A stretch of DNA of 64,000 bases from Lolium rigidum (lineage: Eukaryota; Streptophyta; Magnoliopsida; Poales; Poaceae): NCBI RefSeq assembly GCF_022539505.1, contig NC_061513.1, forward strand, positions 174,870,017 to 174,934,016, in the 5' to 3' direction. Every line of letters begins with the position of its first letter. The stretch's first letter is position 1. Of this stretch, positions 54,104 through 64,000 are shown piece by piece. The notes under the pieces are model-generated. The model did not search any database. It was not told the DNA's origin and saw only the letters and a program-made list of their open reading frames with translations. Made by a program: the position numbers and the translations under genes.

Positions 54104-55804
54104 TGATACATCTCCGACGTATCGATAATTTCTTATGTTCCATGACACATTATTGATGATATCTACATGTTTTATACACATTATATGTCATATTTATGCG
54201 TTTTCCGGAACTAACCTATTGACGAGATGCCGAAGGGCCGGTCCTCGTTTTCTGCTGTTTTTGGTTCCGAAATCCTAGTAAGGAAATATTCTCGGAATCG
54301 GACGAAATCAACGCCCAGCATCCTATTTTTCCACGAAGCTTCCAGAACACCCGAGAGCCGCCAGAGGAGGGCCCTGTGGGCCCCAGAAGACAGGGTGGCG
54401 CGGCCAGGGCCTGGGCCGCGCCCCCCTAGTGTGTCACCGCCTCGTCGCCCCTCCGACTCCGCCTCTTCGCCTATATAAAGGTCCTGACCTAAAACCTCGA
54501 TACGAAAAAGCCACGGTACGAGAAACCTTCCAGAGCCGCCGCCATCGCGAAGCCAAGATCTGGGGGACAGGAGTCTCTGTTCCGGCACGCCGCTGGGACG
54601 GGGAAGTGCCCCCCGAAGGCTTCTCCATCGACACCACCGCCATCTTCATCAACGCTGTTGTCTCCCATGAGGAGGGAGTAGTTCTCCATCGAGGCTCGGG
54701 GCTGTACCGGTAGCTATGTGGTTAATCTCTCTCCTATGTGCTTCAATACAATAATCTGCCTTACATGATTGAGATTCATATGATGATGCTTGTAATCTAG
54801 ATGTCATTATGCTAGTCAAGTGGGTTTTACTTATGTGATCTCCAGGAGACTCCTTGTCCCACGTGTGTAAAGGTGACAGTGTGTGCACCGTGTGGGTCTC
54901 TTAGGCTATATTTCACGAATACTTATTCACCGTTATGAATGGCATAGTGAAGTGCTTATTTATATCCCTTTATGATTGCAATGTGTTTTGTATCACAATT
55001 TATCTGTGTGCTACTCTAGTGATCTTATTAAAGTAGTTTATTCCTCCTGCACGGTGTAATGGTGACAGTGTGTGCATCCGTGTTAGTACTTGGCGTAGGC
55101 TATGATTATGATCTCTTGTAGATTATGAAGTTAACGATTGCTATGATGGTATTGATGTGATCTATTCCTCCTACATAGTGTGAAGGTGACAGTGTGCATG
55201 CTATGTTAGTACTTGGTTTAGTTGTGTTGATCTGTCATGCACTCTAAGGTTATTTAAACATGAATATCGAATATCGTGGAGCTTGTTAACTCCGACATTG
55301 AGGGTTCGTGTAATCCTACGCAATTAGTGGTGTTCATCATCCAACAAGAGAGTGTAGAGTATGCATTTATTTATTCTGTTATGTGATCAAAGTTGAGAGT
55401 GTCCACTAGTGAAAGTCTAATCCCTAGGCCTTGTTCCTAAATATCGCTATCGCTGCTTGTTTACTCGTTTTACCGTGTTACTACCGCTGCGTTACTACGC
55501 TTGTTTACCGTCCCGGGCAAAGCACTTTTCCGGTGCCGTTGCCACTCGCTCATACTTATTTATACCACCTCGTATTTCACTATCTCTTCGCCGAACTAGT
55601 GCACCTATTAGGTGTGTTGGGGACACAAGAGACTTCTTGCTTTGTGGTTGCGGTGGTTGCATGAGAGGGATATCTTTGACCTCTTCCTCCCTGAGTTCGA
55701 TAAACCTTGGGTGATCCACTTAAGGGAAACTTGCTGCTGTTCTACAAACCTCTGCTCTTGGAGGCCCAACACTGTCTACAAGAATAGAAGCTCCGTAGAC
55801 ATCA
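54104..55804 (+). repeat. 3' LTR of element D
   Basis: 1,701 bp, starting TGATACATC (the 5' LTR has TGATACGTC). Several differences from the 5' LTR are 1-base indels at CTG, for example CTG at 50506 and 50529 against CTCG at 55545 and 55569. Confidence 0.93.
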
Positions 55805-55940
55805 GTTGTCGCACCGGCTTCGCATCCTTCCGGACGTTTAAAGAGTGCTCAGCCAACTCCCTCGGAACACCTACCAAGTCATCAATAGACCAGGCGAAGA
55901 TATTCCGATTCTCACGGAGGAAGTTGACGAGCGCACTTTC

Positions 55941-58173
55941 CTATGCCTCACTCAGGCCGGCACCGATACGAATGGTACGCTCAGGGTAAGCCGGGTCCAG
56001 CACGATGTCCTTTGTTTCCTTGGTTGGCTTGAAAGCCGGTGTGCCCAAATTGCCACTCATTGCCGCTAAGCTCAACTGTGAGGACTGAGCCAGCGCAACT
56101 GCAGTTTGCATTCCTCTTTTTTCCTGAGCAATTACCAGCGATTCTGCCAGGTTCGATCCGGCGGAAGCAGTTTCCAGCGAAACTTTGTAGTTTCCCACCA
56201 CAGTTAAGGGTCCACGAGGTGCCGGCATCTTCATCTTGAGATACGCCGTATGAGTGGAGGCCATGAATGCCGCCAATGTCGGTCTCCCCAGCAGTGCATG
56301 ATAAGGACTGTCCAAATCCACCACCTCAAACAGAACATTTTCCACCCGGCAATTATCACGCCCTCCGAATGAGACATCCACCCGGACTTTTCCCATGGGC
56401 GAACAGGACAGCCCCGGAACGATCCCATGGAACGTTGTGTGAGTTGGTTGTAACATGTTTTCTGTTATCCCCAGCGTACGCATGGTGTGCTGGTACATGA
56501 TATTTATGCTGCTCCCATTGTCTATCAGCACTTTGCTGAACTTGACTCGAGTCGTTGGCTCATGCATGATTGGGTCTACAACAAGAGCATAACCACCCGG
56601 ATTTGGCATTATCTTGGGGTGATCCTTGAACGACCAAGAGATTTCCTGATCTGACCACAGCATGTATTTTGGTACTGCCGGCATCACAGCGTTTACTTCC
56701 ATGGAGCGGCGATGCAGGCTTTGCTTGTCCGTTGGCTCAGTGACGAACACAACACAGCACACGTCCGGATCCTGGTAAACGTTCCGGCCCAAAGGTGCCG
56801 ATGGAGGTGGTTGGCCATTGCCTTCTCCCACCTGATGGACTTGCTGGTACTGCTGCCGGTTTGGCTGCGGCTGTACCGGTAGAGCATTTGCTCCGGTAAG
56901 CGGTGGTGGTGGAGGTAATGGGTGTTGGTGCAACATATCTTGCGATGGTGGTAGTATCGTGGTACAGCCTTGTGCTTGCGCATCTTTTACCGCACCTTTC
57001 AACATCAAGTACTTGGTCCAGGAGCAATCTTTTGTCAGATGGTTCGCCGGCTTCGCCGGGTTCGGAGTGTGCCACCGGCATGGTTGTTCCATTGCCGATT
57101 CCATGGTGTACCTTGCATGTTCTTGCCAATTCTTTTTCTCGCCCCACGACTTCTTTTCAACCCACTGTTTCTTAGGACCCGCCCACGGCTGCGATCCGGT
57201 TTTTTGCCTTTGGCTTCCGCTGGCGCTGGAATTATCCTGCACCGCGGCTACTTGTTGCCCATACCTTCTATCCGGAAAATCTTCCCTTCTTTCGTTGTGC
57301 CGGTTATCCCGGTATTGCTCTTGGCGCTGCTGAGGCTGGTTTGTTTGTTCCGGCTCAGCTTGCACCGCCGGTTGCATTGGATCTCCCAACGCGTAGTTAT
57401 CCACCACTCGTATCATTTCTGCCAGAGTTGTTGGCATGTTTCTCTGTACCTTTTGCCACAGCGGTGAACCTCTTCTGCACCCATTGCAAAACCAAGCAAT
57501 GGCTTGTGCCTCGATTACTCCTTCACAAGAATTTCTTATGGAGTTCCACCGGGTCAGATAATCCCGATCTGTCTCGTGCTGACGCTGCACGCACAAGGCG
57601 AGCTGCTGAGGCCGGTTTGGCCTCCGGTAGGTACTGTTGAAGTTGCTCACGAAAGCTTCCTCAAAGTCCAGCCAGCCATTTATGCTTCCAGCCGGCAAGT
57701 TGTTTAGCCAGATGCGTGCCGGTCCTACCAGGAAAGATGGTACAATTCTCACGACACAGCGCCGGTTTCCCCCACCAGTGACAGTTCCTCCGCCACCAGC
57801 AACATAAACTGCGGTCACGTAATCCGCAAGCCAGTCTTCTGGCTTAGTTGTGCCATCATACGTTTTTGTGTCACGGGGCAACGTGAAGTTGCGAACCGGT
57901 GGTGCCTCTTTCATGATCCGTGGTCCAAAGCACTTGGGACCCGGAGGACCTTCTGCCTAGACCATTTCAGATAAGTACATCCTATCCAGCATGTGCCTCG
58001 CATCCTGGTCTGGTATGCATCTTTCTCCTAACCGCGTCCCTAAAGGGTTCCGGTAGGCTGCAACTCTCTCAACTCCTGAATCAGCTTCATCGTAACGTTC
58101 CGGTACCGCGGACCTTGCCTGCCGGTACCTTGGCGGAGGCATTTCTTCCTCCAAGTACGCTGCTCTTGGTGCA
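55941..58173 (-). CDS. gag: Gag-protease polyprotein of element F
   Basis: An uninterrupted 657-codon frame runs 57914-55941. The same frame extends upstream past one TAG (57956-57958) to E's insertion at 58173, so the true start is outside. The gag core is at residues about 60-175 (FLVGPARIWLNNLP, FNSTYRRPNRPQQLALCVQR). A Gln/Arg-rich basic region follows, then a zinc-knuckle-like C279-x2-H282-x9-H292-x4-C297. A Pro-rich linker leads to the aspartic protease with VLIDNGSSINIMY (DNGSS at 465-469) and SPYHALLGRPTLAAF. It packages RNA and processes the polyprotein. The frame ends at a stop at 55941, and the linker to RT continues in F up to D at 55805. Confidence 0.85.
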
Positions 58174-59678
58174 TGATACGTCTCAAACGTATCTATAATT
58201 TCTTATGTTCCATGCTACTTTTATGATGATACTCACATGTTTTATACACATTATATGTCATTATTACGCATTTTCCGGCACTAACCTATTGACGAGATGC
58301 CGAAGAGCCGATTGTTCTTTTCTCGTCGTTTTTGGTTTCAGAAATCCTAGTAAGGAAATATTCTCGGAATTGGACGAAATCAACGCCCAGAACCTTATTT
58401 TTCCCGGAAGCTTCCAGAGAGCCAGAGAGGGACCAGAGGGCAGCCCTGGGGGCCCCACACATGGTGCGGCGTGGCCCAAGGGGGGGCGCCCCTATTGTCT
58501 GGCCCCACCAGGGCCCCTCCGAGGCTGCCCTTCCGCCTACTTAAGGACTCCGTCGCGAAAACCCTAGACGAATAAGCCACGATACGAGAAAAGTTCCAGA
58601 GCCGCCGCCATCGTGAAGCCAAGATTCGGGGACAGAAGTCTCTGTTCCGGCACGCCGCCGGGACGGGGAAGTGCCCCCGGAAGGCATCTCCATCGACACC
58701 ACCGCCATCTTCATCACCGCTGCTGTCTCCCATGAGGAGGGAGTAGTTGTCCTTCGAGGCTAAGGGTTGTACCGGTAGCTATGTGGTTAATCTCTCTCTC
58801 ATGTACCTCAATACAATGATCTCATGAGCTGCTTTACATGATTGAGATCCATATGTTGAGCTTTATGATCTAGTTGAATATCATCTATGTGCTACTCTAG
58901 TGATGTTATTAAAGTATTCTATTCCTCCTCCATGATGTAATGGTGACAGTGTGTGCATCATGTAGTACTTGGCATAGGTTATGATTGTAATCTCTTGTAG
59001 ATTATGGAGTTAACTATCACTATGATAGTATTGATGCGATCTATTCCCCCTTTCATTCCTGATGGTGACAGTGTGCATGCTATGTTAGTACTCGGTATAA
59101 TTGCAATGGTCTATTATGCACTCTAAGGTTACTTAAATATGAACACCGAATGTTGTGGAGCTTGTTAACTCCGGCTTGAGGGAGCTCTTGTAGCCCTACA
59201 CAATGAATGGTGTTTGTCATCCAACAAGAGAGTGTAGAGAAAGTAGTATTTGTTTATTCAGTTATGTGATCAATGTTGAGAGTGTCCACTAGTGAAAGTA
59301 TGATCCCTAGGCCTTGTTTACACCACAGAGAATTGCCTCCCATGCCAGCAAGCTATTTTCTGGCACCGTTTGTTTACTGTTTTACTGCATCTTTACTTCA
59401 TGCAATATTATCACCACCTATACCACCTGCATCTTACTATCTCTTCGCCGAACTAGTGCACCTATACATCTGACAAGTGTATTAGGTGTGTTGGGGACAC
59501 AAGAGACTTCTTGTATCGTGATTGCAGGGTTGCTTGAGAGGAATATCTCTGACCTCTACCTCCCTGAGTTCGATAAACCTTGGGTGATTCACTTAAGGGA
59601 AACTTGCTTCTGTTGTACAAACCTCTGCTCTTGGAGGCCCAACACTGTCTACAGGAATAGAAGCGTGCGTAGATATCA
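58174..59678 (+). repeat. 5' LTR of element E
   Basis: 1,505 bp, TGATACGTCTCAAACG to GTAGATATCA. An internal primer-site-like word, AAGCTATTTTCTGGCACCGT, lies at 59350-59369. Confidence 0.9.
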
Positions 59679-59688
59679 AGCTATTTTC

Positions 59689-59706
59689 TGGCGCCGTTGC
59701 CGGGGA
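59689..59706 (+). promoter_or_regulatory. Primer-binding site of element E
   Basis: TGGCGCCGTTGCCGGGGA, identical to D. A partial duplicate with TGTTGCCGG follows at about 59742-59766. Confidence 0.88.
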
Positions 59707-59846
59707 GGTAAGGTAAAAGGTATTCACATCCTCCGACTACTAAGCTATTTCCTAGCACTGTTGCCGGTGTGTGAGTGCTTGAAGCTATTTCCTTTAGATC
59801 CTGCAATTGCATCTTTTTGTTTCTTGTTAAACACTAGTAAGGCATA

Positions 59847-60585
59847 ATGGAAAAACAACTGTGAGCTTTTTAAACTATTTCCTGAGTTAAGACATGGATT
59901 GTTTGATGCGAAAATTAAAAAACCTATGGAACCTTATTTGCATGCTAGTAGTAATATTAGTATGAACGCTTTGAACACCATTGTTGATAATGATATAGAA
60001 AGTTCTAAGCTTGGGGAAGCTGGTTTTGATGAGCATGATATTTTTAGTCCCCCAAGCATTGAGGAGAAAATTTTCTTTGATGATACTTTGCCTCATATTT
60101 ATGATGATTATAATGATAGTGGTCTTCTGGTGCCGCCTACTATGGAGGATAAATTTAATTATGATTACAATAAGCCTCCTATATTTGATGATAGCTACTT
60201 TGTTGAATTTGCTCCCACAACAATTAATAAGAATGACTATGCTTATGTTGGGAGTAGTAATAATTTTATGCATGAGACTCGTGACAAGAATGTTTCATTT
60301 GATAGTTATATTGTTGAGTTTGTTCATGATTCTACTGAAAATCATTATGAGAGAGGAAAATATGGTTGTAGAAGTTTTCATGTTACTAAAACACCTCTCT
60401 ATATGCTGAAAATCTTGAAGTTGCGCTTGTCTAGTTTTCCTATGCTTGTTGCATTATGCCTACATGACTTGTTTATTTACAAGATTCCTTTTCATAGGAA
60501 GTGGGTTAGGCTTAAATTTGTTTTGAATTTGCTTCTTGATGCTCTCTTTTGCTTCAACTCTTATTTCTTGGGAGTGCATCATTAA
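59847..60585 (+). pseudogene. Membrane-domain ORF of element E (frameshift at the start)
   Basis: The family ATG is at 59847, but an extra A in the following A-run puts a TGA at the sixth codon. The rest is open in the next frame from about 59865 to 60585. It keeps the leader (DAKIKKPMEPYLHASSN), SKLGEA, SPPSIEEKIFFDDTLP, the YERGKYGCR block, a hydrophobic span (SSFPMLVALCLHDLFIY, less hydrophobic than in D) and HRKWVRLK. No ATG near the leader is in the open frame, so this copy would not be translated normally unless the A-run length is an error. Confidence 0.65.
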
Positions 60586-62481
60586 AACTGCTGAGCCCAT
60601 CTTAATGGCTATAAAGAAAGCACTTCATGGGAGATAACCCATGTTTTTATTTTACTACAGCAATTTTGTTTTATATTTGAGTCTTGGAAGTTGTTACTAC
60701 TGTAGCAACCTCTCCTTATCTTTATTTTATTGCATTGTTGTGCCAAGTAAAGTCTTTGATAGTAAAGTCAATACTAGATTTGGATTACTGCGCAGAGAAC
60801 AGATTTCTTGTCGTCACGAAATTGAGCCGCCCTCGTCGTAGAAAATTTAGAAAAATCTCCCAATTTACGTGCGTGATCCACGGATATGTACGCAACTTGC
60901 ATTCAATTTCAGCATTTTCATCCGAGCAAGTCTCGGTGCCTCTAAAAAATTCGTCTTTACGGACTGTTCGTTTTGACGCTTTCGCCTTTTATTTCGCATT
61001 GCCTGTTGTGCTATGTTTGATGGATTTCTTTGTTCCATTAACTTTCAGTAGCTTTGAGCAATGTCCAGAAGTGTTAAGAATGATTATGTCACCTCTGAAT
61101 ATATGAATTTTCAAATATGCACTAACCCTCTAATGAGATTGTTTCGAGTTTGGTGTGGAGGAAGTTTTCAAGGGTTAAGAGAGGAGGATGATACAATATG
61201 ATCAAGAAGAGTGAAAAGTCTAAGCTTGGGGATGCCCCCGTGGTTCATCCCTGCATATTTTAAGAAGACTCAAGCATCTAAGCTTGGGGATGCCCAAGGC
61301 ATCCCTTCTTCATCGACAACTTATAGGTCACCTCTAGTGAAACTATATTTTTATTCCGTCACATCTTATGTGCTTTACTTGGAGCGTCTGTTTGTTTTTG
61401 TTTTTGTTTTTGTTTGAATAAAATCGGATCCTAACATTCTTTGTTTGGGAGAGAGACACGCTCCGCTGTTTCGCATGAACACATATCTTCTTAGCTTTAT
61501 TCTTAATGTTCATGGCGAAGGTTGAACTACTTCGTTCATTGTTATATGGTTGGAAACGGAAAATGCCGCATGTGGTAAATGGTATAATGTCTTGAATAAT
61601 TTGATACTTGGCAATTTTTGTGCTCATATATATCATGTTTAAGCTCTTGCATCATGTACTTTGCACCCATTAATGAAGAACTACCTTAGAGCTTGTTGAA
61701 ATTGGTTTGCATGATTGGTCTCTCTAAGGTCTAGATATTTTCTGGTAAAGTGTTTGAGCAACAAGGAAGACAATGTAGTCTTATAATGCTTACAATATGT
61801 TCATATGTGAGTCTTGCTGCACCGTTTAATACTTGAGTATGCTTCAAACAACCTTGCTAGCCCAGCCTTGTATTGAGAGGAATTCTTCTCGTGCATCCAA
61901 ATCCTTGAGCCAAAAACTATGCCATTTGTGTCCACCATACCTACCTACTACATGGTATTTCTCTGCCATTCCAAAGTACATTACTTGAGTACTACCTTTA
62001 AAAATTCTATTCTTTGTCTTTGCAATATATAGCTCATGGGAAAATAGCCTTAAAAACTATTGTGGTGAAGAATATGTAGCTATGTATCTTATTTCTTTAT
62101 AAGTTGCTTGTTGAGCGGTAACCATGTTTCTGGGGACGCCATAAACTATTACACTTTTGTTGAATATCATGTGAGTTGCTATGCATGTTCGTCTTGTCTG
62201 AAGTAAGGGTGATTTATCATGATCAAATGGTTTGAGTATGCATATTGTTAGAGAAGAACATTGGGCCGCTAACTAAAGCCATGATTCATGGTGGAAGTTT
62301 CAGCTTTGGACAATCAATCCTCAATCTCTTATGAGAATTTTATCTCGTTGTTGAATGCTTATGCATTAAAGAGGAGTCCATTATCTGTTGTCTATGTTGT
62401 CTCGGTATGGATGTCTAAGTTGAGAATAATCAAAAGCGAGAAATCCAATGCGGGCTTTCTCCTTAGACCTTTGTACAGGCG
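60586..62481 (+). other. 3' non-coding region of element E (partial)
   Basis: Collinear with A. AAGCTTGGGG recurs near 61222 and 61281. The segment 60830-61000 shows several one-base losses relative to sister copies around CTG. Confidence 0.8.
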
Positions 62482-63215
62482 TGATACGTCCAATTTGCAT
62501 CACTATTTTATATCATAATTTGCTGTTATTCATTGATATATTTCATATTGGGACACAATACTTATGTTATTTCATCTATTTTGCATGTTTCATGATTATT
62601 TGGAGATCGAGCACCGGAGCCGAGATTCTCGCTGGAAAAAGCACCGTCAGGATGCAATATTTCGGAAGATCAACTGTGGAAGGAAGTTTTACCAAAAATC
62701 CTATTTTTCCGGATGACGAAGGAAGCCGAAGGGGGAGCCGGTTGGACCCAAGGTGGGCCCACACCATAGGGCGGCGCGGCCCATGGCCCGGCCGCGCCAC
62801 CATGTGGTGTGGGGCCCCCACAGCCCCTTTCGCCTCCTTTTCTTCGCGAAACCCTTCGTCCCGAAGACCTAAGCCACGGAGGAATCCTCACAAGGGGTAC
62901 AGCCGCCTCTCGCGGGCGGAGAACACCAGAGAGAAAAGAGCTCTCCGGTGGGCAGGAATCCGCTGGGGAAATTCCCTCCCAGAGGGGGAAATCGATGCCA
63001 TCGTCACCGCCATCGAGCTGGACATCATCTCCATCACCATCATCATCATCTCCACCATCATCACCGCCGTCTCCACCGCTGGACATTGTCACCGCTGTAG
63101 CAATTTGGGTTTGATCTTGATTGTTTGATAGGGTAAACTCTCCCGGTATTGATTTCTACTTGTTATTGATGCTATTGAGTGAAACCATTGAACCAAGGTT
63201 TATGTTCAGATTGTT
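62482..63215 (+). repeat. Partial 5' LTR of element G
   Basis: About 730 bp. It has a GC-rich stretch (GGCGCGGCCC near 62771) and a CATCATCATC/CACCATCATC run near 63020-63065. The expected LTR end and tRNA primer site are not found. Confidence 0.7.
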
Positions 63216-63233
63216 ATCCATCATCATATCAAT

Positions 63234-64000
63234 GAGGTATTACGACTCCTTGAAGCTGGTATTATATATCCTATTGCTGATAGTAGATGGGTTAGTCCTG
63301 TGCATTGCGTTCCTAAGAAAGGAGGAATGACTGTTGTGCCTAATGATAATGATGAGCTCATACCTCAAAGAGTGGTTGTAGGGTATAGAATGTGCATTGA
63401 TTATCGAAAAGTTAATAAAGTTACTAAAAAGATCATTACCCTTTACCATTTATTGATCAAATGCTAGAAAGGTTGTCTAAAAATACTCATTTTTGCTTTC
63501 TTGATGGTTATTCTGGGTTTTCGCAAATTGCTGTTAAAGCTAAGGATCAAGAGAAAACCACTTTTACTTGTCCCTATGGAACTTATGCTTATAGGCGTAT
63601 GCCTTTTGGTTTATGTAATGCTCCTGCTACTTTTCAAAGATGCATGTCTGCTATTTTTCATGGTTTTTGTGAGAGTATTGTGGAAGTATTCATGGATGAT
63701 TTTTCCGTCTATGGGAATTCTTTTGATAGTTGCTTGCCGAAACCTTGATAAAGTTTTGCAGAGATGTGAAGAAACTAACCTTGTTCTTAATTGGGAGAAA
63801 TGCCACTTTATGGTTAATGAAGGAATTGTATTGGGACATAAAATTTCTGAGAGAGGTATTGAAGTTGATAGAGCTAAAGTTGTAGCCATTGAGAAGATGC
63901 CCTATCCAAGGGATGTTAAAGGTATTCGTAGTGTTCTTGGTCATGCTGGGTTTTATAGGAGATTTATTAAAGATTTCTCCAAGATTTCAAAGCCTCTTAC
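63234..64000 (+). pseudogene. pol: Reverse transcriptase of element G (Athila type, truncated)
   Basis: It starts mid-domain with LLEAGIIYPIADSRWVSPVH, then VPKKGGMTVVPNDNDEL and YRMCIDYRKVNKVTKK. A one-base loss in an A-run near 63430 shifts the frame. The next frame (63461-63748) has LDGYSGFSQIAVKAKDQEKT, YRRMPFGLCNAPATFQRC and the catalytic FMDDFSVYG (Athila-type FMDD in place of YVDD). An extra C near 63738 shifts it again, and the text continues (RCEETNLVLNWEKCHFMV, GHAGFYRRFIKDFSKI) to the window end. The upstream RT fingers, protease and gag are deleted. Confidence 0.85.

Larger units (their letters stand above)
49060..55804 (+). mobile_element. Element D: complete non-autonomous Athila-like element
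   Basis: 6,745 bp with LTRs at 49060-50762 and 54104-55804 and a perfect target duplication GTTGT (49055-49059, 55805-55809). It has a tRNA-Asp primer site, one intact 242-codon ORF, 2.4 kb of non-coding 3' region and a polypurine tract. There is no pol. It inserted into F between protease and RT. It is the best-preserved family member here. Confidence 0.95.
47707..58173 (-). mobile_element. Element F: Tat-lineage gypsy element on the minus strand, partial
   Basis: Visible parts are the RT/RNase H region (47707-49059) and gag-protease (55805-58173), split by D. The order gag then RT on the minus strand is collinear across D: the polyprotein text leading into RT stops at 55805 and resumes at 49059. 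It is a different family from the 2984 element but has the same domain plan. No LTR is visible: the 5' side is cut by E at 58174 and the 3' side by the N gap. Confidence 0.85.
58174..62481 (+). mobile_element. Element E: Athila-like family member, split by G
   Basis: LTR 58174-59678, left flank GTGCA (58169-58173). The primer site, ORF and 3' non-coding region run to 62481, where G inserts. The 3' LTR is beyond the window. E interrupts the gag of F. Confidence 0.88.
62482..64000 (+). mobile_element. Element G: Athila-type gypsy element with internal deletion, continues beyond the window
   Basis: The LTR starts TGATACGTCCAATTTGC after AGGCG (62477-62481, probable target duplication), resembling Sabrina/WHAM-type Triticeae LTRs. 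At about 63215-63233 LTR-like sequence joins directly to RT. The LTR 3' end, primer site, gag and protease are all missing. Confidence 0.8.

Noticed and set aside
1..64000. CRISPR array, bacterial operon signals or plasmid origin
   Set aside because: No regularly spaced repeats with unique spacers, no Shine-Dalgarno pattern; all features are those of a plant nuclear repeat region.

Overview
This is nuclear DNA of a grass, most likely a pooid (the wheat, barley, rye and oat group). It is almost entirely nested transposable elements. I see no intact host gene, rRNA or tRNA. The evidence is Ty3/gypsy and Ty1/copia elements with TG...CA LTRs and 5-bp target duplications, Stowaway and PIF/Harbinger remnants, and LTRs of types familiar from pooid genomes. 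One 100-base N run (47607-47706) is an assembly gap. Family names below are assigned by eye.

Left half (1-33006): a truncated repeat (1-655) and a PIF/Harbinger ORF1-like fragment (about 780-971) lead into a TIR-bounded element (972-33006). That element was split by a 30-kb Tat-lineage gypsy element (2984-32953, TSD ATAGG). The Tat element carries gag, protease, RT, RNase H, a second RNase H and integrase on the + strand. It also carries a spliced accessory gene on the - strand (28095 to about 32000). It was itself split by a non-autonomous Athila-like element A (7390-15561) and by an inverted copia element B (16644-25265).

Middle (33007-41045): continuation of the ORF1-like fragment, a possible hAT MITE, a 1.28-kb TIR element with a 234-codon coiled-coil ORF, a low-copy island, two Stowaway MITEs, and a second Harbinger-derived pseudogene. 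That pseudogene is split by a solo LTR (39079-40439, TSD CCGCC).

Right half (41046-64000): the 5' part of a copia element H (LTR and gag), split by Athila-like element C (43138 to the gap). After the gap comes a reverse-oriented Tat-lineage element F (RT at 47707-49059, gag-protease at 55805-58173). F is split by the complete element D (49060-55804, TSD GTTGT) and by element E (from 58174). E is split by an Athila-type element G (62482 to the end) that has lost everything between its LTR and RT.

Three points deserve attention. (1) A, C, D and E, plus the solo LTR, belong to one non-autonomous family that has no pol but keeps an ORF ending in a hydrophobic, membrane-like domain; D's copy is intact (242 codons). 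(2) The Tat element has an antisense gene with at least six exons, GT-AG introns and its own TATA box. (3) Many single-base differences between sister LTRs, and several frameshifts in otherwise good ORFs, sit at CTG/CAG triplets. That suggests either a base-calling artefact at CHG-methylated sites or a real mutation bias.
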